A stretch of 64,000 nt of DNA, from assembly GCA_003281165.1 (NCBI GenBank), contig QCCT01000005.1, positions 1-64,000 of the forward strand, read 5' to 3'. Under the pieces are notes generated by a model, which had not been told where the DNA came from, did no database searches, and saw nothing but the letters and a program-made list of their open reading frames with translations. Shown one piece after another: positions 34,046-42,768 of this stretch (positions within the stretch are counted from its first letter, which is position 1; each line of letters opens with the position of its first letter). The translations under genes and the position numbers were made by a program. This DNA comes from Prochlorococcus sp. AG-347-M18. GTDB lineage: Bacteria; Cyanobacteriota; Cyanobacteriia; PCC-6307; Cyanobiaceae.

Positions 34046-35425
34046 TTATCTGCTAACCCTTTTCACTAACGAATAATTACTTGAACGCATATTCTTCTTT
34101 GATTCTCTTAAAGTACGTTCTCTTGAGATGTAGTTGATATATGTTTTTTGAAGCATATCAGGACTGGTTAAACCATTACTAGCAAAATCAACAATGTTCG
34201 GATAAGTTCCAAGAGTCATATCATCTTCAAGATGATGACGGAAAGATGTATGCCTGATAGTTTTCATATTGACATCAAGTAAATCCCAGTTTGGCAAACA
34301 CTTATCTACTGCTTTTTTGAGTAAGAAGTTTAATGTTCTGAGGACATATTTCTCTGCTCCACCATCTATTGGTCTTTTTATAAAAGGAGAATTTACCCAT
34401 CCTTCATCAGGTCTTCTTTTAAGCAATCTTCTGAAGAAAGGATATGCATCAGGTCTCATATTTCTTGTTTTTTCAATTCTTCTATCACCCTTAGGTTCTT
34501 TATTTCTAATAACAAATTCACCATGTTCAGGAACTTCTGTGAACCATTTTATTTGTAATCTTGGAACATCCTGAGGTCTCAAGAAGAAGAAATAATTTAC
34601 CAAAATTGCATCATATAAATCGACCCAATTCCTTTGATTTTGTCTATTAAATTCGTTGTACTCTAAATGATTATATTCTTCAAAACTCATTTCCCTTTTT
34701 GCTGCTCCACCAGATAATTGAATAATGGTATTCATTAGAGTTTCAAATTCATCAGATTCAAAATGTTTTACTTGCTCTTCTTGTACTCCATCAATCTTTG
34801 GAAATGAAGGAAAAGAATGACCAATAAAATCAGGTTCAGCAATATCGAACAATGACTTTAAAACAGTTTTCTGTTGTGACTTCATCCCTGAAGAAAGAGT
34901 TCTAAAATAATCATCTATATCTTTCTTTGAAATCTGATCAACTCTTATTTTTGAAAACTGTTCTTTTCCAATGCCATAAGTAGGGGAAAACCACTTATTT
35001 CTCTCGTCTCTAATTTGTTGTTTTGCACTACTATTTTTAGAACGAGCAGAAGTATATTTTTCGAAATGTTCGTCCCAATAATATTCCAAACATTTGGATT
35101 TAGTTTCTACAATTTCATTAATTTTATATACACAATCTTTCTGCTTTTCCTTTACCCAAGTAATTGCATTTAATGATGCTTGTCTTGCATCTGCAGTACC
35201 TGTAGAGGACTCTAAAGGTCTTCTTTTCTTAGTTGCAACTCTATAATCCTCTTCTAGATCTGGCATCCATGTTGCATAAAAATAAGGAGAATTTACTCTC
35301 TTTTTTAGGTATAAATTAGTTGGAAAACTTACTCTATTTCCTAGTCCTAATTCACTACGAGAATCAGAAATATTGATCCATGTTCTTTCATTTAAATTAC
35401 CATCCATAACGCTTGAAGATGCCAT
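34046..35425 (-). CDS. int: Tyrosine recombinase (integrase) of the element
   Basis: 459 residues. The N-terminal part carries a DNA-arm/core-binding region (about 100-200). The catalytic part shows Arg283 in YFFFLRPQDVPRL, the box II region TIRHTSFRHHLED (Arg396 and His397), and nucleophile Tyr429 in MLQKTYINYI. It would cut and join at the tRNA-Cys 3' end. It lies at the right end of the element with its start 120 bases from attR, next to GGATGGTAA repeats. It resembles the long recombinases of Prochlorococcus tRNA-linked elements more than the short XerC/D type. Confidence 0.92.
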   Translation of the reverse strand: MASSSVMDGNLNERTWINISDSRSELGLGNRVSFPTNLYLKKRVNSPYFYATWMPDLEEDYRVATKKRRPLESSTGTADARQASLNAITWVKEKQKDCVYKINEIVETKSKCLEYYWDEHFEKYTSARSKNSSAKQQIRDERNKWFSPTYGIGKEQFSKIRVDQISKKDIDDYFRTLSSGMKSQQKTVLKSLFDIAEPDFIGHSFPSFPKIDGVQEEQVKHFESDEFETLMNTIIQLSGGAAKREMSFEEYNHLEYNEFNRQNQRNWVDLYDAILVNYFFFLRPQDVPRLQIKWFTEVPEHGEFVIRNKEPKGDRRIEKTRNMRPDAYPFFRRLLKRRPDEGWVNSPFIKRPIDGGAEKYVLRTLNFLLKKAVDKCLPNWDLLDVNMKTIRHTSFRHHLEDDMTLGTYPNIVDFASNGLTSPDMLQKTYINYISRERTLRESKKNMRSSNYSLVKRVSR

Positions 35426-35464
35426 AATCTATTCTTTTATAATTGATATTTTTATATAAATCTT

Positions 35465-35493
35465 GGATGGTAAGTGGATGGTAAGATACCATC
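35465..35493 (+). repeat. GGATGGTAA cluster, right end
   Basis: Two direct GGATGGTAA copies (35465-35473, 35476-35484) and an inverse core TACCATC (35487-35493). The first 18 bases equal those at 26195-26212. They sit between the recombinase start and attR. The rest of the gap 35426-35760 holds attR and AT-rich DNA without a gene. Confidence 0.75.
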
Positions 35494-35545
35494 TTTACCT
35501 CTAAGAACCCTAATTATAACACAGTTTTTCTAATTTGTCACCCCT

Positions 35546-35567
35546 TTCGAATCTGGGTGCCGCCTTC
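35546..35567 (+). other. Right attachment repeat (attR), tRNA-Cys 3' fragment
   Basis: Exact 22-base copy of 26088-26109. Only the T-loop-to-acceptor part of the tRNA is present, so it is not a tRNA gene. Native chromosome resumes after it; 35568-35760 shows nothing I can call. Confidence 0.9.
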
Positions 35568-35760
35568 TTTGATTTTTTTATGACTTGAATTATAAATTGT
35601 TCGAGAAACCTTAATTTCATGTAACCGTTATTAGTTTGAATTAGTTTTTGATATATAAAAAAATCTTTTCTTTATTATTGATAAATATTACCTTATATCT
35701 TCATATATCAATAATATTACTTGTATTTATTAATTATTTTCGATTTGCATTTGGTCCGTT

Positions 35761-35928
35761 TTAATAATCATTATCTGCGACACACATTCCTAAACATCTC
35801 ACACCATTTGATGAAGTCCTTTTGCAATGATTACATAAAATGGGATCCTTCTTTGAAGTAAGATTAATTTCCGAATTATTTTGATCCTTAATACTTATAA
35901 ACTGTTGTCTTGAATCAAATAGAGCCAT
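35761..35928 (-). CDS. Small conserved cysteine-motif protein
   Basis: 55 residues from the ATG at 35928: MALFDSRQQFISIKDQ..., ending with a compact cysteine pattern CNHCKRTSSNGVRCLGMCVADNDY read as C-x2-C and C-x3-C, which could bind zinc. The frame is open further upstream, but that part overlaps the next gene. The chosen start overlaps the end of the upstream gene by 14 bases. I believe similar small proteins occur in other picocyanobacteria, but cannot show it here. Confidence 0.6.
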   Translation of the reverse strand: MALFDSRQQFISIKDQNNSEINLTSKKDPILCNHCKRTSSNGVRCLGMCVADNDY

Positions 35929-36559
35929 TCTTTGAATCATCATTTGAATCGATACTAACAACAAGTGAAGCATTAGTGTTGGAAGAGGGTATATCCATGA
36001 TTTTTACATTTTCTTTAGGCTCCTCAATAATTTGATCTTCTTCTATACTCTCATCAACTGCACATGCTTCAAGAGCCTCTCGCAGTAGTGAATCAAAAGT
36101 TGCTCCTGGCAATCTATGTCTAGCAACTTCAAGAAAAGTTCTCGGTAACGATTCAGATGCAGCATCTCTTAAAGCAGGATTATTCTTTCTATGTTCTTGT
36201 TCTTCTTCTATTGATTTAATAAACCTAAGTGTGACATCTCTTTTTGTAGAGGCTTTTATCAGTGTGTCGTTTTCAGGATTACTATTACTAGGCTCATTTT
36301 CAAGATCACTAAGCCTTTTTTCCAAACTATTTAAAACTTCATTAGCTTCTTTACTAATATGGGCTAATTGACCATCTGACAAATTAGGTAAATCAGCGAC
36401 AAAAACTTTCCCATGATCTCTTAGTGTCAAGAAAGTAGGCCTTGGACCTTGACCCTGTTTACCACTAAATTCAGAATTATTACCTATTGGTCTTTTTGGA
36501 GGTGTAGGACCAGCTGAACTACGTCTACGTGTAATTCTTTGATTATTTGCAAAAGGCAT
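35915..36559 (-). CDS. Conserved hypothetical protein, basic N-terminus
   Basis: 214 residues. Starts MPFANNQRITRRRSSAGPTPPKRP, a disordered basic stretch that could touch nucleic acid. A helical middle (LSDGQLAHISKEANEVLNSLEKRLSDLENEP) follows, then a C-terminal half ending in acidic and serine-rich residues. I do not recognise a defined family. Position between the tRNA-Cys site and purM makes it native core genome. Confidence 0.65.
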   Translation of the reverse strand: MPFANNQRITRRRSSAGPTPPKRPIGNNSEFSGKQGQGPRPTFLTLRDHGKVFVADLPNLSDGQLAHISKEANEVLNSLEKRLSDLENEPSNSNPENDTLIKASTKRDVTLRFIKSIEEEQEHRKNNPALRDAASESLPRTFLEVARHRLPGATFDSLLREALEACAVDESIEEDQIIEEPKENVKIMDIPSSNTNASLVVSIDSNDDSKNGSI

Positions 36560-36692
36560 TGAATAAAAGGTTAAATCTTAAATACTTAAACTTCCGATAT
36601 AATTCGGCGGTAATTTTATTATATTACACCTTACTTTTTCATTTGGGTATAAAAAATAATTTTTTAAAACTCATTTAGAAGACGAAACAAAT

Positions 36693-37736
36693 TTAAGTTA
36701 AAATTTCTGGCAAAAATTTACTAGTTGTTGAATCATTTTTTCGAACTATCTTTCCAATCTCCCAACTATCTATATCATGATCTTTACAGATATTTAATAT
36801 CGCATCCTTAAATTGTTTATCAATAATTAAACAAAACCCTACTCCAAGATTAAAAGTATTCCAAAAATCTTTTTCAGGAATCGATCCTTTCTCTTTGAGG
36901 AATTTAAATAAAATAGGTATTTCCCAAGAATTAGTATTGATATAAGGGATAAAATCAGAAGGGATACATCTTGGTAGATTCTCTGGAATTCCACCACCAG
37001 TAATATGAGACATTGCTTTAATTTCTATATTTTCAGATAAAATTTGGTTAATAACATTGTTGTAGATTTTTGTAGGTTTTAATAACTCATCATAAAAATT
37101 TAAGCGAGAAACTTTTTCAAATTCTTTATCTATTTGAATATTCTTTTGAATGATTTTTCTCACTAAACTAAAACCATTACTATGCACTCCATTGCTTTTT
37201 AGAGCAATTATTAAGTCATTTTCAGATACTTTTTTACCATTAATAAGCTTATCCTCATCAACTATTCCAACACAAAATCCTGCAAGATCATATTTATTTT
37301 TTGAATAAAATCCAGGCATTTCAGCAGTTTCTCCGCCGAGTAATGAACAGTTATTTTCTCCGCAACCATGTGAAATTCCCTGAACAACCCTCAATAATTG
37401 TTTCTTATCAAGTTTACCAGTAGCAATATAATCCAGAAAAAATAAAGGTTTTGCACCACTAGTAATGATATCGTTCATGCACATAGCAACTAAATCAATA
37501 CCAACCTCAAAGTGAAAGTTTTTACTTTGGGCTAATTCTAATTTTGTTCCAACACCATCAGTTCCTGAAACAAGAACTGGTTTTTTAAAACTATCGATAG
37601 GAACTCTAAATAATCCTCCAAACCCACCAATACCCTCAATCACATTAGATGTATGAGTTCCTTCAACTGCCTGTTTAATTTCGGAAACAAATTCTCGCCC
37701 AGCTTCTATATCAACACCTGATGTTTTGTAATCCAT
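36693..37736 (-). CDS. purM: Phosphoribosylformylglycinamidine cyclo-ligase (AIR synthetase)
   Basis: Closes the imidazole ring in purine synthesis using ATP. 347 residues with DYKTSGVDIEAG, the ATP-site stretch VSGTDGVGTKLELAQ, GIDLVAMCMNDIITSGAKPLFFLDY, LLGGETAEMPG and ITGGGIPENLPRCIP. Full length. Divergent from panC-cmk across 98 bases. Confidence 0.97.
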   Translation of the reverse strand: MDYKTSGVDIEAGREFVSEIKQAVEGTHTSNVIEGIGGFGGLFRVPIDSFKKPVLVSGTDGVGTKLELAQSKNFHFEVGIDLVAMCMNDIITSGAKPLFFLDYIATGKLDKKQLLRVVQGISHGCGENNCSLLGGETAEMPGFYSKNKYDLAGFCVGIVDEDKLINGKKVSENDLIIALKSNGVHSNGFSLVRKIIQKNIQIDKEFEKVSRLNFYDELLKPTKIYNNVINQILSENIEIKAMSHITGGGIPENLPRCIPSDFIPYINTNSWEIPILFKFLKEKGSIPEKDFWNTFNLGVGFCLIIDKQFKDAILNICKDHDIDSWEIGKIVRKNDSTTSKFLPEILT

Positions 37737-37834
37737 GAAATAAAAATGATAGACTTTCCCTATATAGATATTCCTCCTAAGATTGCTTTTGTCCAGTAAT
37801 TATTTATCAAATAAATTAATTTTTTAAAAACAAA

Positions 37835-39367
37835 GTGAAGAAAGTAATCATAAGGAAAGCTGAAGAAATAGAAAATTGGAGGAGAAATATAAATACTGAA
37901 ATTAACTTTATTCCAACAATGGGTAATCTTCACAATGGACATATAAAACTAATATCGACAGCAAAAAATGATAATTCTAATGTTAATTTAGTAAGTATTT
38001 TCATTAATCCACTTCAATTTGATAACAAGTTAGATTTAGAGAATTACCCTAAAACAATTGAAAATGATATAAAAATCTCCTTTTCAAATGGCGCAGATGT
38101 CATCTTCATCCCAAGTAACGAAGAAATATATCCATCGAATAATAAAAATATTAAATTCCTAAAAGCTCCAATAGATTTGTCTTCTGCATTATGTGGGTTA
38201 AATCGAATTGGACATTTTGATGGCGTTTGTACAGTAGTTTATAGATTACTTAATCTCATCAAGCCACAAAATCTTTACTTAGGAGAAAAAGATTGGCAAC
38301 AACTTTTAATTTTAAAAAATCTTGTCCTAACAAATAAATTAAGTGTTGCTATTAAATCTATTCCTACACAAAGAGATTTTGATGGAATTCCTTTAAGTTC
38401 ACGTAATGTACATTTATCAAAAAACGAAAGAAAATTGATTAGATTTTTTTCGAGTGAGTTATTAGAAGCAAAAAATAATTTTCAAAAAGAAAAAAAGATC
38501 AATTTAAACGAAATAATTAAAAAGCTATCAGCAAAAAAAATATCAATTGAATATTTAGAACATTTACATCCTTATACCCTCCAAAAAGCAAGACTTGAGG
38601 ATAATATTTCGTTACTTGCTGGTGCGATAAGATGTGGAGAGACAAGATTAATTGATCACGTTTTTCTAATGAAAAGAAGGCCGATTATTGCAATTGATGG
38701 TCCTGCAGGGTCAGGTAAAAGTACAGTAACAAAGTTAATAGCAAAAAAACTTAAACTTTTATATTTAGATACTGGCGCAATGTACAGGGCATTGAGTTGG
38801 CTGATTATACAAGAAAGTATTGATTATAAAAAAGAAAAAAAATTACAGAATATGCTTAAAGATATATCTATTGTTTTCAAGTCGAATACAAATTCACATC
38901 AAGATGTTTATGTTAATAACTACTGTGTTACTGAAGAAATTAGGTCGCAAAAGATAAGTTCCATCGTTTCTAAAATTTCCTCAATAAAAGAAGTAAGAAA
39001 ATTCTTAGTAGAAGAACAAAGAAAAATTGGAGAATCAGGCGGACTTGTAGCTGAGGGAAGAGATATAGGAACTACTGTTTTTCCTCATGCAGAACTAAAA
39101 ATATTTTTAACTGCTAGCATCGATGAAAGAGCAAAAAGAAGAAAATCTGATAAAAATAGTAAAGAATCACAAGAAATAGACCTACATACATTAAAAAAAC
39201 TTATAAAGAAAAGAGATTTTGAAGACTCCAATAGAGAAATTTCACCTCTAATAAAAGCGAATGACGCAATAGAAATTGTCACGGATGGATATTCAATTAA
39301 TGAGGTAGTGGATAAAATTATTGATCTTTATAATGACAAGATTCCTAAAGAGAGTGAGACCAAATAA
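37835..39367 (+). CDS. panC-cmk: Bifunctional pantothenate synthetase / cytidylate kinase
   Basis: 510 residues joining two enzymes. The first half (1-280) is PanC: FIPTMGNLHNGH, NPLQFDN, CGLNRIGHFDGVCTVV, YLGEKDWQQLLIL and IPLSSRNVHLS, making pantothenate from pantoate and beta-alanine. The second half (from about 285) is CMP kinase: AIDGPAGSGKSTVTKLIAK, YLDTGAMYRALSW, LVAEGRDIGTTVFPHAELKIF. This fusion is characteristic of cyanobacteria. The start is a GTG at 37835, placed a few residues before the first PanC strand. Both halves keep their catalytic motifs. Confidence 0.95.
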   Translation: MKKVIIRKAEEIENWRRNINTEINFIPTMGNLHNGHIKLISTAKNDNSNVNLVSIFINPLQFDNKLDLENYPKTIENDIKISFSNGADVIFIPSNEEIYPSNNKNIKFLKAPIDLSSALCGLNRIGHFDGVCTVVYRLLNLIKPQNLYLGEKDWQQLLILKNLVLTNKLSVAIKSIPTQRDFDGIPLSSRNVHLSKNERKLIRFFSSELLEAKNNFQKEKKINLNEIIKKLSAKKISIEYLEHLHPYTLQKARLEDNISLLAGAIRCGETRLIDHVFLMKRRPIIAIDGPAGSGKSTVTKLIAKKLKLLYLDTGAMYRALSWLIIQESIDYKKEKKLQNMLKDISIVFKSNTNSHQDVYVNNYCVTEEIRSQKISSIVSKISSIKEVRKFLVEEQRKIGESGGLVAEGRDIGTTVFPHAELKIFLTASIDERAKRRKSDKNSKESQEIDLHTLKKLIKKRDFEDSNREISPLIKANDAIEIVTDGYSINEVVDKIIDLYNDKIPKESETK

Positions 39368-39369
39368 AT

Positions 39370-39843
39370 TCAAGAAATACTTTCCAAAAAACCGTTTACA
39401 GAGTCTTCTAAAATATCAAGGACATAATCGAAGCCATCATCACCTCCAAAATATGGGTCAGGAACTTCTTGCTCATTAAAAACTGATTTAAAATCTTGTA
39501 TTTTTTTAATTGATGCAAAATTAGTTGAAGCTGTTCTATTTTTAAGATCTTGAATATTTCTAAAATTTGAGTCGTCCATCGCAAGAATATAATTAAATTC
39601 GTCAAAATCTTTGCTAGTGATTTGACGAGCCCTGCTTAAGATATTTAGATCTCTTCTTTCTGCCGCAACTCTCATCCTAGAGTCAGCTTTTTTTCCAATA
39701 TGCCAACTCCCAGTTCCAGCAGAATCTACAACAAAGGCATCTGTTAATCCTTTCTTTTCAAGTAGACTTATAAAGATAGCTTCTGCTGCAGGAGACCTAC
39801 AAATATTTCCCAAACATACAAAAAGAACAGAAATTTTTTTCAT
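39370..39843 (-). CDS. Low-molecular-weight protein tyrosine phosphatase
   Basis: 157 residues. The phosphate-binding loop VCLGNICRSPAAEAIF (cysteine nucleophile, family C-x5-R-S) is near the N-terminus, with the general-acid aspartate in VPDPYFGGDDGFDYVLDI. Cytoplasmic; the natural target is unknown. It converges on panC-cmk with a 2-base gap. Confidence 0.93.
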   Translation of the reverse strand: MKKISVLFVCLGNICRSPAAEAIFISLLEKKGLTDAFVVDSAGTGSWHIGKKADSRMRVAAERRDLNILSRARQITSKDFDEFNYILAMDDSNFRNIQDLKNRTASTNFASIKKIQDFKSVFNEQEVPDPYFGGDDGFDYVLDILEDSVNGFLESIS

Positions 39844-39875
39844 ATGATTTCAAATTTCAATAAATTATAAGACTT

Positions 39876-40637
39876 TTAAGTAGTAAATAAAACTTCTTTA
39901 ATTAAAGATTCAGTAAATTCTTTACCAAACAAACTAGACAACATTGGCCTTGCTGGATCGTTATCTCTTCTATATTTCAAATAATTATTTTGACCATTTA
40001 TTAATTTTTTTTGCATTTCTATATTTACTTCTTTGCTTTCGAAAAGAATTTCCAAATACAAATCAAGATATTCCTTAAATGAGTTGTAAAGCTGATTAGC
40101 AATTAAAAAATCACTTCTTTTTTCTTTTGGTAATTTTGACCAGATTACTCCTGGAGAAAAAAATCTAGCTACATCTGCAGACATTTTTTCAGCTATTGGG
40201 AGTGATGAATGGCAATTATTTTTGAGTTTTATAAGTTTTTCTAATAACTCGTTATTGTATTGATTTTGTATTTTTAATGAAGGCTGAAAATCTAATACCA
40301 ATAAATGACTATTAGGAAGAGAAACAAAGTCTACTCCAAAAAATGGGACGTTATAAATAGTATTAGGAATAATTAAAAAATTTAAAACAGAATAATTTGG
40401 ACTATTTATACAAACTACTCTTGCGAATTGAATTCTTTTTTTATGCGTTACACCCCAAGTAAAAAGATTCACATTTTTTTTTGATTTTCTTGAACCATAA
40501 GTTGAATCTTTATAAGAATATTCCGAAGGTATTATTTTTTCTAAACAGTTATATTTACTTAAATTATTAGTTAAATATTTTAGAAAATTATGCCATCTCC
40601 AATCTGGCCTATTAAAAATAGTATCTTGTATTAACAT
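39876..40637 (-). CDS. pebB: Phycoerythrobilin:ferredoxin oxidoreductase
   Basis: 253 residues of the ferredoxin-dependent bilin reductase family. It reduces 15,16-dihydrobiliverdin to phycoerythrobilin. Family stretches: [37 protein letters not shown] and the C-terminal [25 protein letters not shown]. Its ATG follows the pebA stop directly, in the operon order heme oxygenase-pebA-pebB. High-light Prochlorococcus keep these genes although they have little phycoerythrin. Confidence 0.93.
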   Translation of the reverse strand: MLIQDTIFNRPDWRWHNFLKYLTNNLSKYNCLEKIIPSEYSYKDSTYGSRKSKKNVNLFTWGVTHKKRIQFARVVCINSPNYSVLNFLIIPNTIYNVPFFGVDFVSLPNSHLLVLDFQPSLKIQNQYNNELLEKLIKLKNNCHSSLPIAEKMSADVARFFSPGVIWSKLPKEKRSDFLIANQLYNSFKEYLDLYLEILFESKEVNIEMQKKLINGQNNYLKYRRDNDPARPMLSSLFGKEFTESLIKEVLFTT

Positions 40638-41348
40638 TCAATTAATAATCTCATTATTTAATGAGAAAAGAAATTTATTAATAAATTTTTTTGTCCATTT
40701 TTCCCCAAAAAAGGATTTAAACAATTTATCTGCAGGATCTTTTTCAAAACTGTACTTATCATATTTAATTTGATTAATCTTTATTTCTTCTGCATTTAAG
40801 AATTGATTTATAGGATTCGATTTATAAATGTTCAAATAATTATTTACAAAAGAATGGAATATATTATTTAAATCTCTATCAAGATTTAATTTATTTCCTC
40901 TACATATAATCACCCAGGGGGAAAAATACTTTTTTGAATCATATATATTCTTCATTTTATTATTATCAAATGCAGAATATTTTTTCTTAACACTACCTAA
41001 ACTTGAACAATATTTTTCAAGATACTTGCCTTCTTGAATTAAAGGTTGATAATCAAGTATTGCTAATAACTTTTGAGAAGTTCCAAACCATAAAATATCA
41101 GCTCCTAAAATAGGAATTTCACTATCAAAATTTGGATATGCGACCGTATTAAACACTTGCAGTTTTTTGCCACCATCTAATCTTGTTATTCGCCACTTTC
41201 TATATTCGGGAGATGAAAAAAGCCAATTTTTAATAATATATTTTGAGTCTTCATTGTGATGTTCTTTGAATTCGCTAGATATTTGTACTTCATGACCATT
41301 TAATTCATCGATATTGGATTTAAGGAAATCAACTAATGAATCAAACAT
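40638..41348 (-). CDS. pebA: 15,16-dihydrobiliverdin:ferredoxin oxidoreductase
   Basis: 236 residues; reduces biliverdin IXa to dihydrobiliverdin and channels it to PebB. Seen: [38 protein letters not shown] and the C-terminal [23 protein letters not shown]. Middle gene of the bilin operon, 6 bases after the heme oxygenase gene. Confidence 0.92.
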   Translation of the reverse strand: MFDSLVDFLKSNIDELNGHEVQISSEFKEHHNEDSKYIIKNWLFSSPEYRKWRITRLDGGKKLQVFNTVAYPNFDSEIPILGADILWFGTSQKLLAILDYQPLIQEGKYLEKYCSSLGSVKKKYSAFDNNKMKNIYDSKKYFSPWVIICRGNKLNLDRDLNNIFHSFVNNYLNIYKSNPINQFLNAEEIKINQIKYDKYSFEKDPADKLFKSFFGEKWTKKFINKFLFSLNNEIIN

Positions 41349-41354
41349 AAATTA

Positions 41355-42065
41355 CTAGGTCTCAGTGCTTCCTTTCCTTACTTTTTTTGTAATGTAATTA
41401 AATACAATCTTGCCTAAAACAGCAATTAAGTTGCCTTCAAGCTCCTTAAACATTTTCATATTGTAAGTAAAAGCTTGATTAGCTTCATCAATTATTTGAT
41501 CAGCAATCTTTTGATTTATTGGAAGTTGATTCAAAGCAAGGGAATATTCTTCCTTGAATTTCTTTTCATCAGCAATTAATTCAAACTCATAAAAATTTAA
41601 ACCATCATTTCCCTTCAAATTTAATGCTTTTTTAGCGATCCTTTTCAAAATTTGCCCCCCAGATAAATCTCCTATATAGCGGGTGTAGTGGTGACCAACC
41701 AATAGCTCTGGTGAATTTTTTGCAACCTCTCGGATTCTTTCAACGTATTCTCTTGCTGAGTGAGAAATATTAATTTCATTCTTCCAGTTATCACCAAAAT
41801 AAAATTTAAGATCATTTACAAGAGTTTCTTTCCTGAATAATGATTTAAAACCTATAGGTTTTATTACAGGATGTTCCTCATTGACTAGTCTTTCAATTTC
41901 TTCTTCCATAGCTTCATAAACAAAATATAAATCACTAATTAATTTTCTATAAGATTTTTTTTCAACAACTCCTTTTAAAAAACAAGCCACAAAACCAGTA
42001 TTTTCTGCCATAGTATGGGATTTTTTTGTCCCTTCTCTTAATTGTCCTGCAAGAGCAACTGCCAT
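41355..42065 (-). CDS. ho1: Heme oxygenase (biliverdin-producing)
   Basis: Opens heme to biliverdin IXa with electrons from ferredoxin. 236 residues with the proximal-histidine region LREGTKKSHTMAENTGF, distal-helix stretch HHYTRYIGDLSGGQILKRIAKK and FYEFELI. First gene of the ho1-pebA-pebB operon, which together makes phycoerythrobilin from heme. Confidence 0.96.
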   Translation of the reverse strand: MAVALAGQLREGTKKSHTMAENTGFVACFLKGVVEKKSYRKLISDLYFVYEAMEEEIERLVNEEHPVIKPIGFKSLFRKETLVNDLKFYFGDNWKNEINISHSAREYVERIREVAKNSPELLVGHHYTRYIGDLSGGQILKRIAKKALNLKGNDGLNFYEFELIADEKKFKEEYSLALNQLPINQKIADQIIDEANQAFTYNMKMFKELEGNLIAVLGKIVFNYITKKVRKGSTET

Positions 42066-42122
42066 ATTTTTTGAAATATTTTTGTAAGTGTATTTAATCT
42101 ACAAGGAAAATACATAAAACAG

Positions 42123-42653
42123 CTAATTTTTGTTACCAGCGGATGTTGTAGAGAATAGCTTATAAAGTTCTTTACAAACCAAAAAAAGATTATCTTTTTG
42201 TTTCTTTTGCGGTAGATGAGTGCCAGTCATTTCCCAATCTCCGATAGTAGCCACTCTCCATCTCTCAGAGGGAACAATCATACCTCGCATTATTATTCCC
42301 AACAATTTCGGAACTCTACCATTATTATTATCGTTTTGAATTCTTAATTGTAAAAGTATTGCTCTACATTCAATTAGAGGACTCCAACCAGGGAAATGAA
42401 ATGCAAAATCAATAGTATCTTTCATGGATTCATTATTTGAATTGTCCCAAGGACTAAAGTTTACGCTTGCATCTGGAAAATATTTCCTAAACAAAGCTGC
42501 AGTAGAAGCAATTTTATTAGCTATTTCAACATTACTTACATTTGAACTAGCATTCATAAGTAGCTTAGTATTTTTTTTGAAAATGACATAATTTGCTTTA
42601 ACTTGCTTATTAACTACTTTTTCTTTTAATAAAGATGTTGAAATGCTGATCAA
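42123..42653 (-). CDS. Conserved cyanobacterial protein of unknown function
   Basis: 176 residues as read from 42653. The recognisable part begins around residue 50 with AALFRKYFPDASVNFSPWDN, then TIDFAFHFPGWSPLIECRAILLQLRI, LLGIIMRGMIVPSERWRVATIGDW. Similar sequences occur across cyanobacteria without an assigned role. The first 32 residues are unlike the rest, so translation may really begin at the ATG at 42557. No membrane segment. It lies 57 bases upstream of the bilin operon on the same strand. Confidence 0.65.
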   Translation of the reverse strand: MISISTSLLKEKVVNKQVKANYVIFKKNTKLLMNASSNVSNVEIANKIASTAALFRKYFPDASVNFSPWDNSNNESMKDTIDFAFHFPGWSPLIECRAILLQLRIQNDNNNGRVPKLLGIIMRGMIVPSERWRVATIGDWEMTGTHLPQKKQKDNLFLVCKELYKLFSTTSAGNKN

Positions 42654-42768
42654 TAAACTATTCTCTATTCACATTTGAATAATAAATTTCTAGGTTTTAA
42701 AGAAAATAACTCTTCGCAAATTACAATACGAGGAACTTCAAAAAGTTATCTTTTATTAATTCGATGCT

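Larger units (their letters stand above)
26088..35567. mobile_element. tRNA-Cys-integrated element, tycheposon-like, about 9.46 kb
   Basis: Bounded by 22-nt direct repeats of the tRNA-Cys 3' end, with a tyrosine recombinase gene at the right end starting toward attR. It contains a HUH-type Rep-like gene, a ribbon-helix-helix-like gene, a serine resolvase, a PD-(D/E)XK-like protein and at least 13 small genes, many with signal peptides or membrane segments. Neighbouring genes outside are all recognisable core genes. The architecture fits tycheposons, the tRNA-linked tyrosine-recombinase elements described from Prochlorococcus. Phage structural or packaging genes, conjugation genes and transposases are absent. 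The boundaries are seen directly; the class name is inference. Confidence 0.88.

Noticed and set aside
35546..35567. Second tRNA-Cys gene
   Set aside because: Only the T-loop-to-acceptor 3' part is present; no D arm or anticodon arm.
35929..35973. Upstream extension of the small cysteine-motif protein
   Set aside because: Those codons lie inside the upstream gene in another frame; the ATG at 35928 gives a cleaner start.
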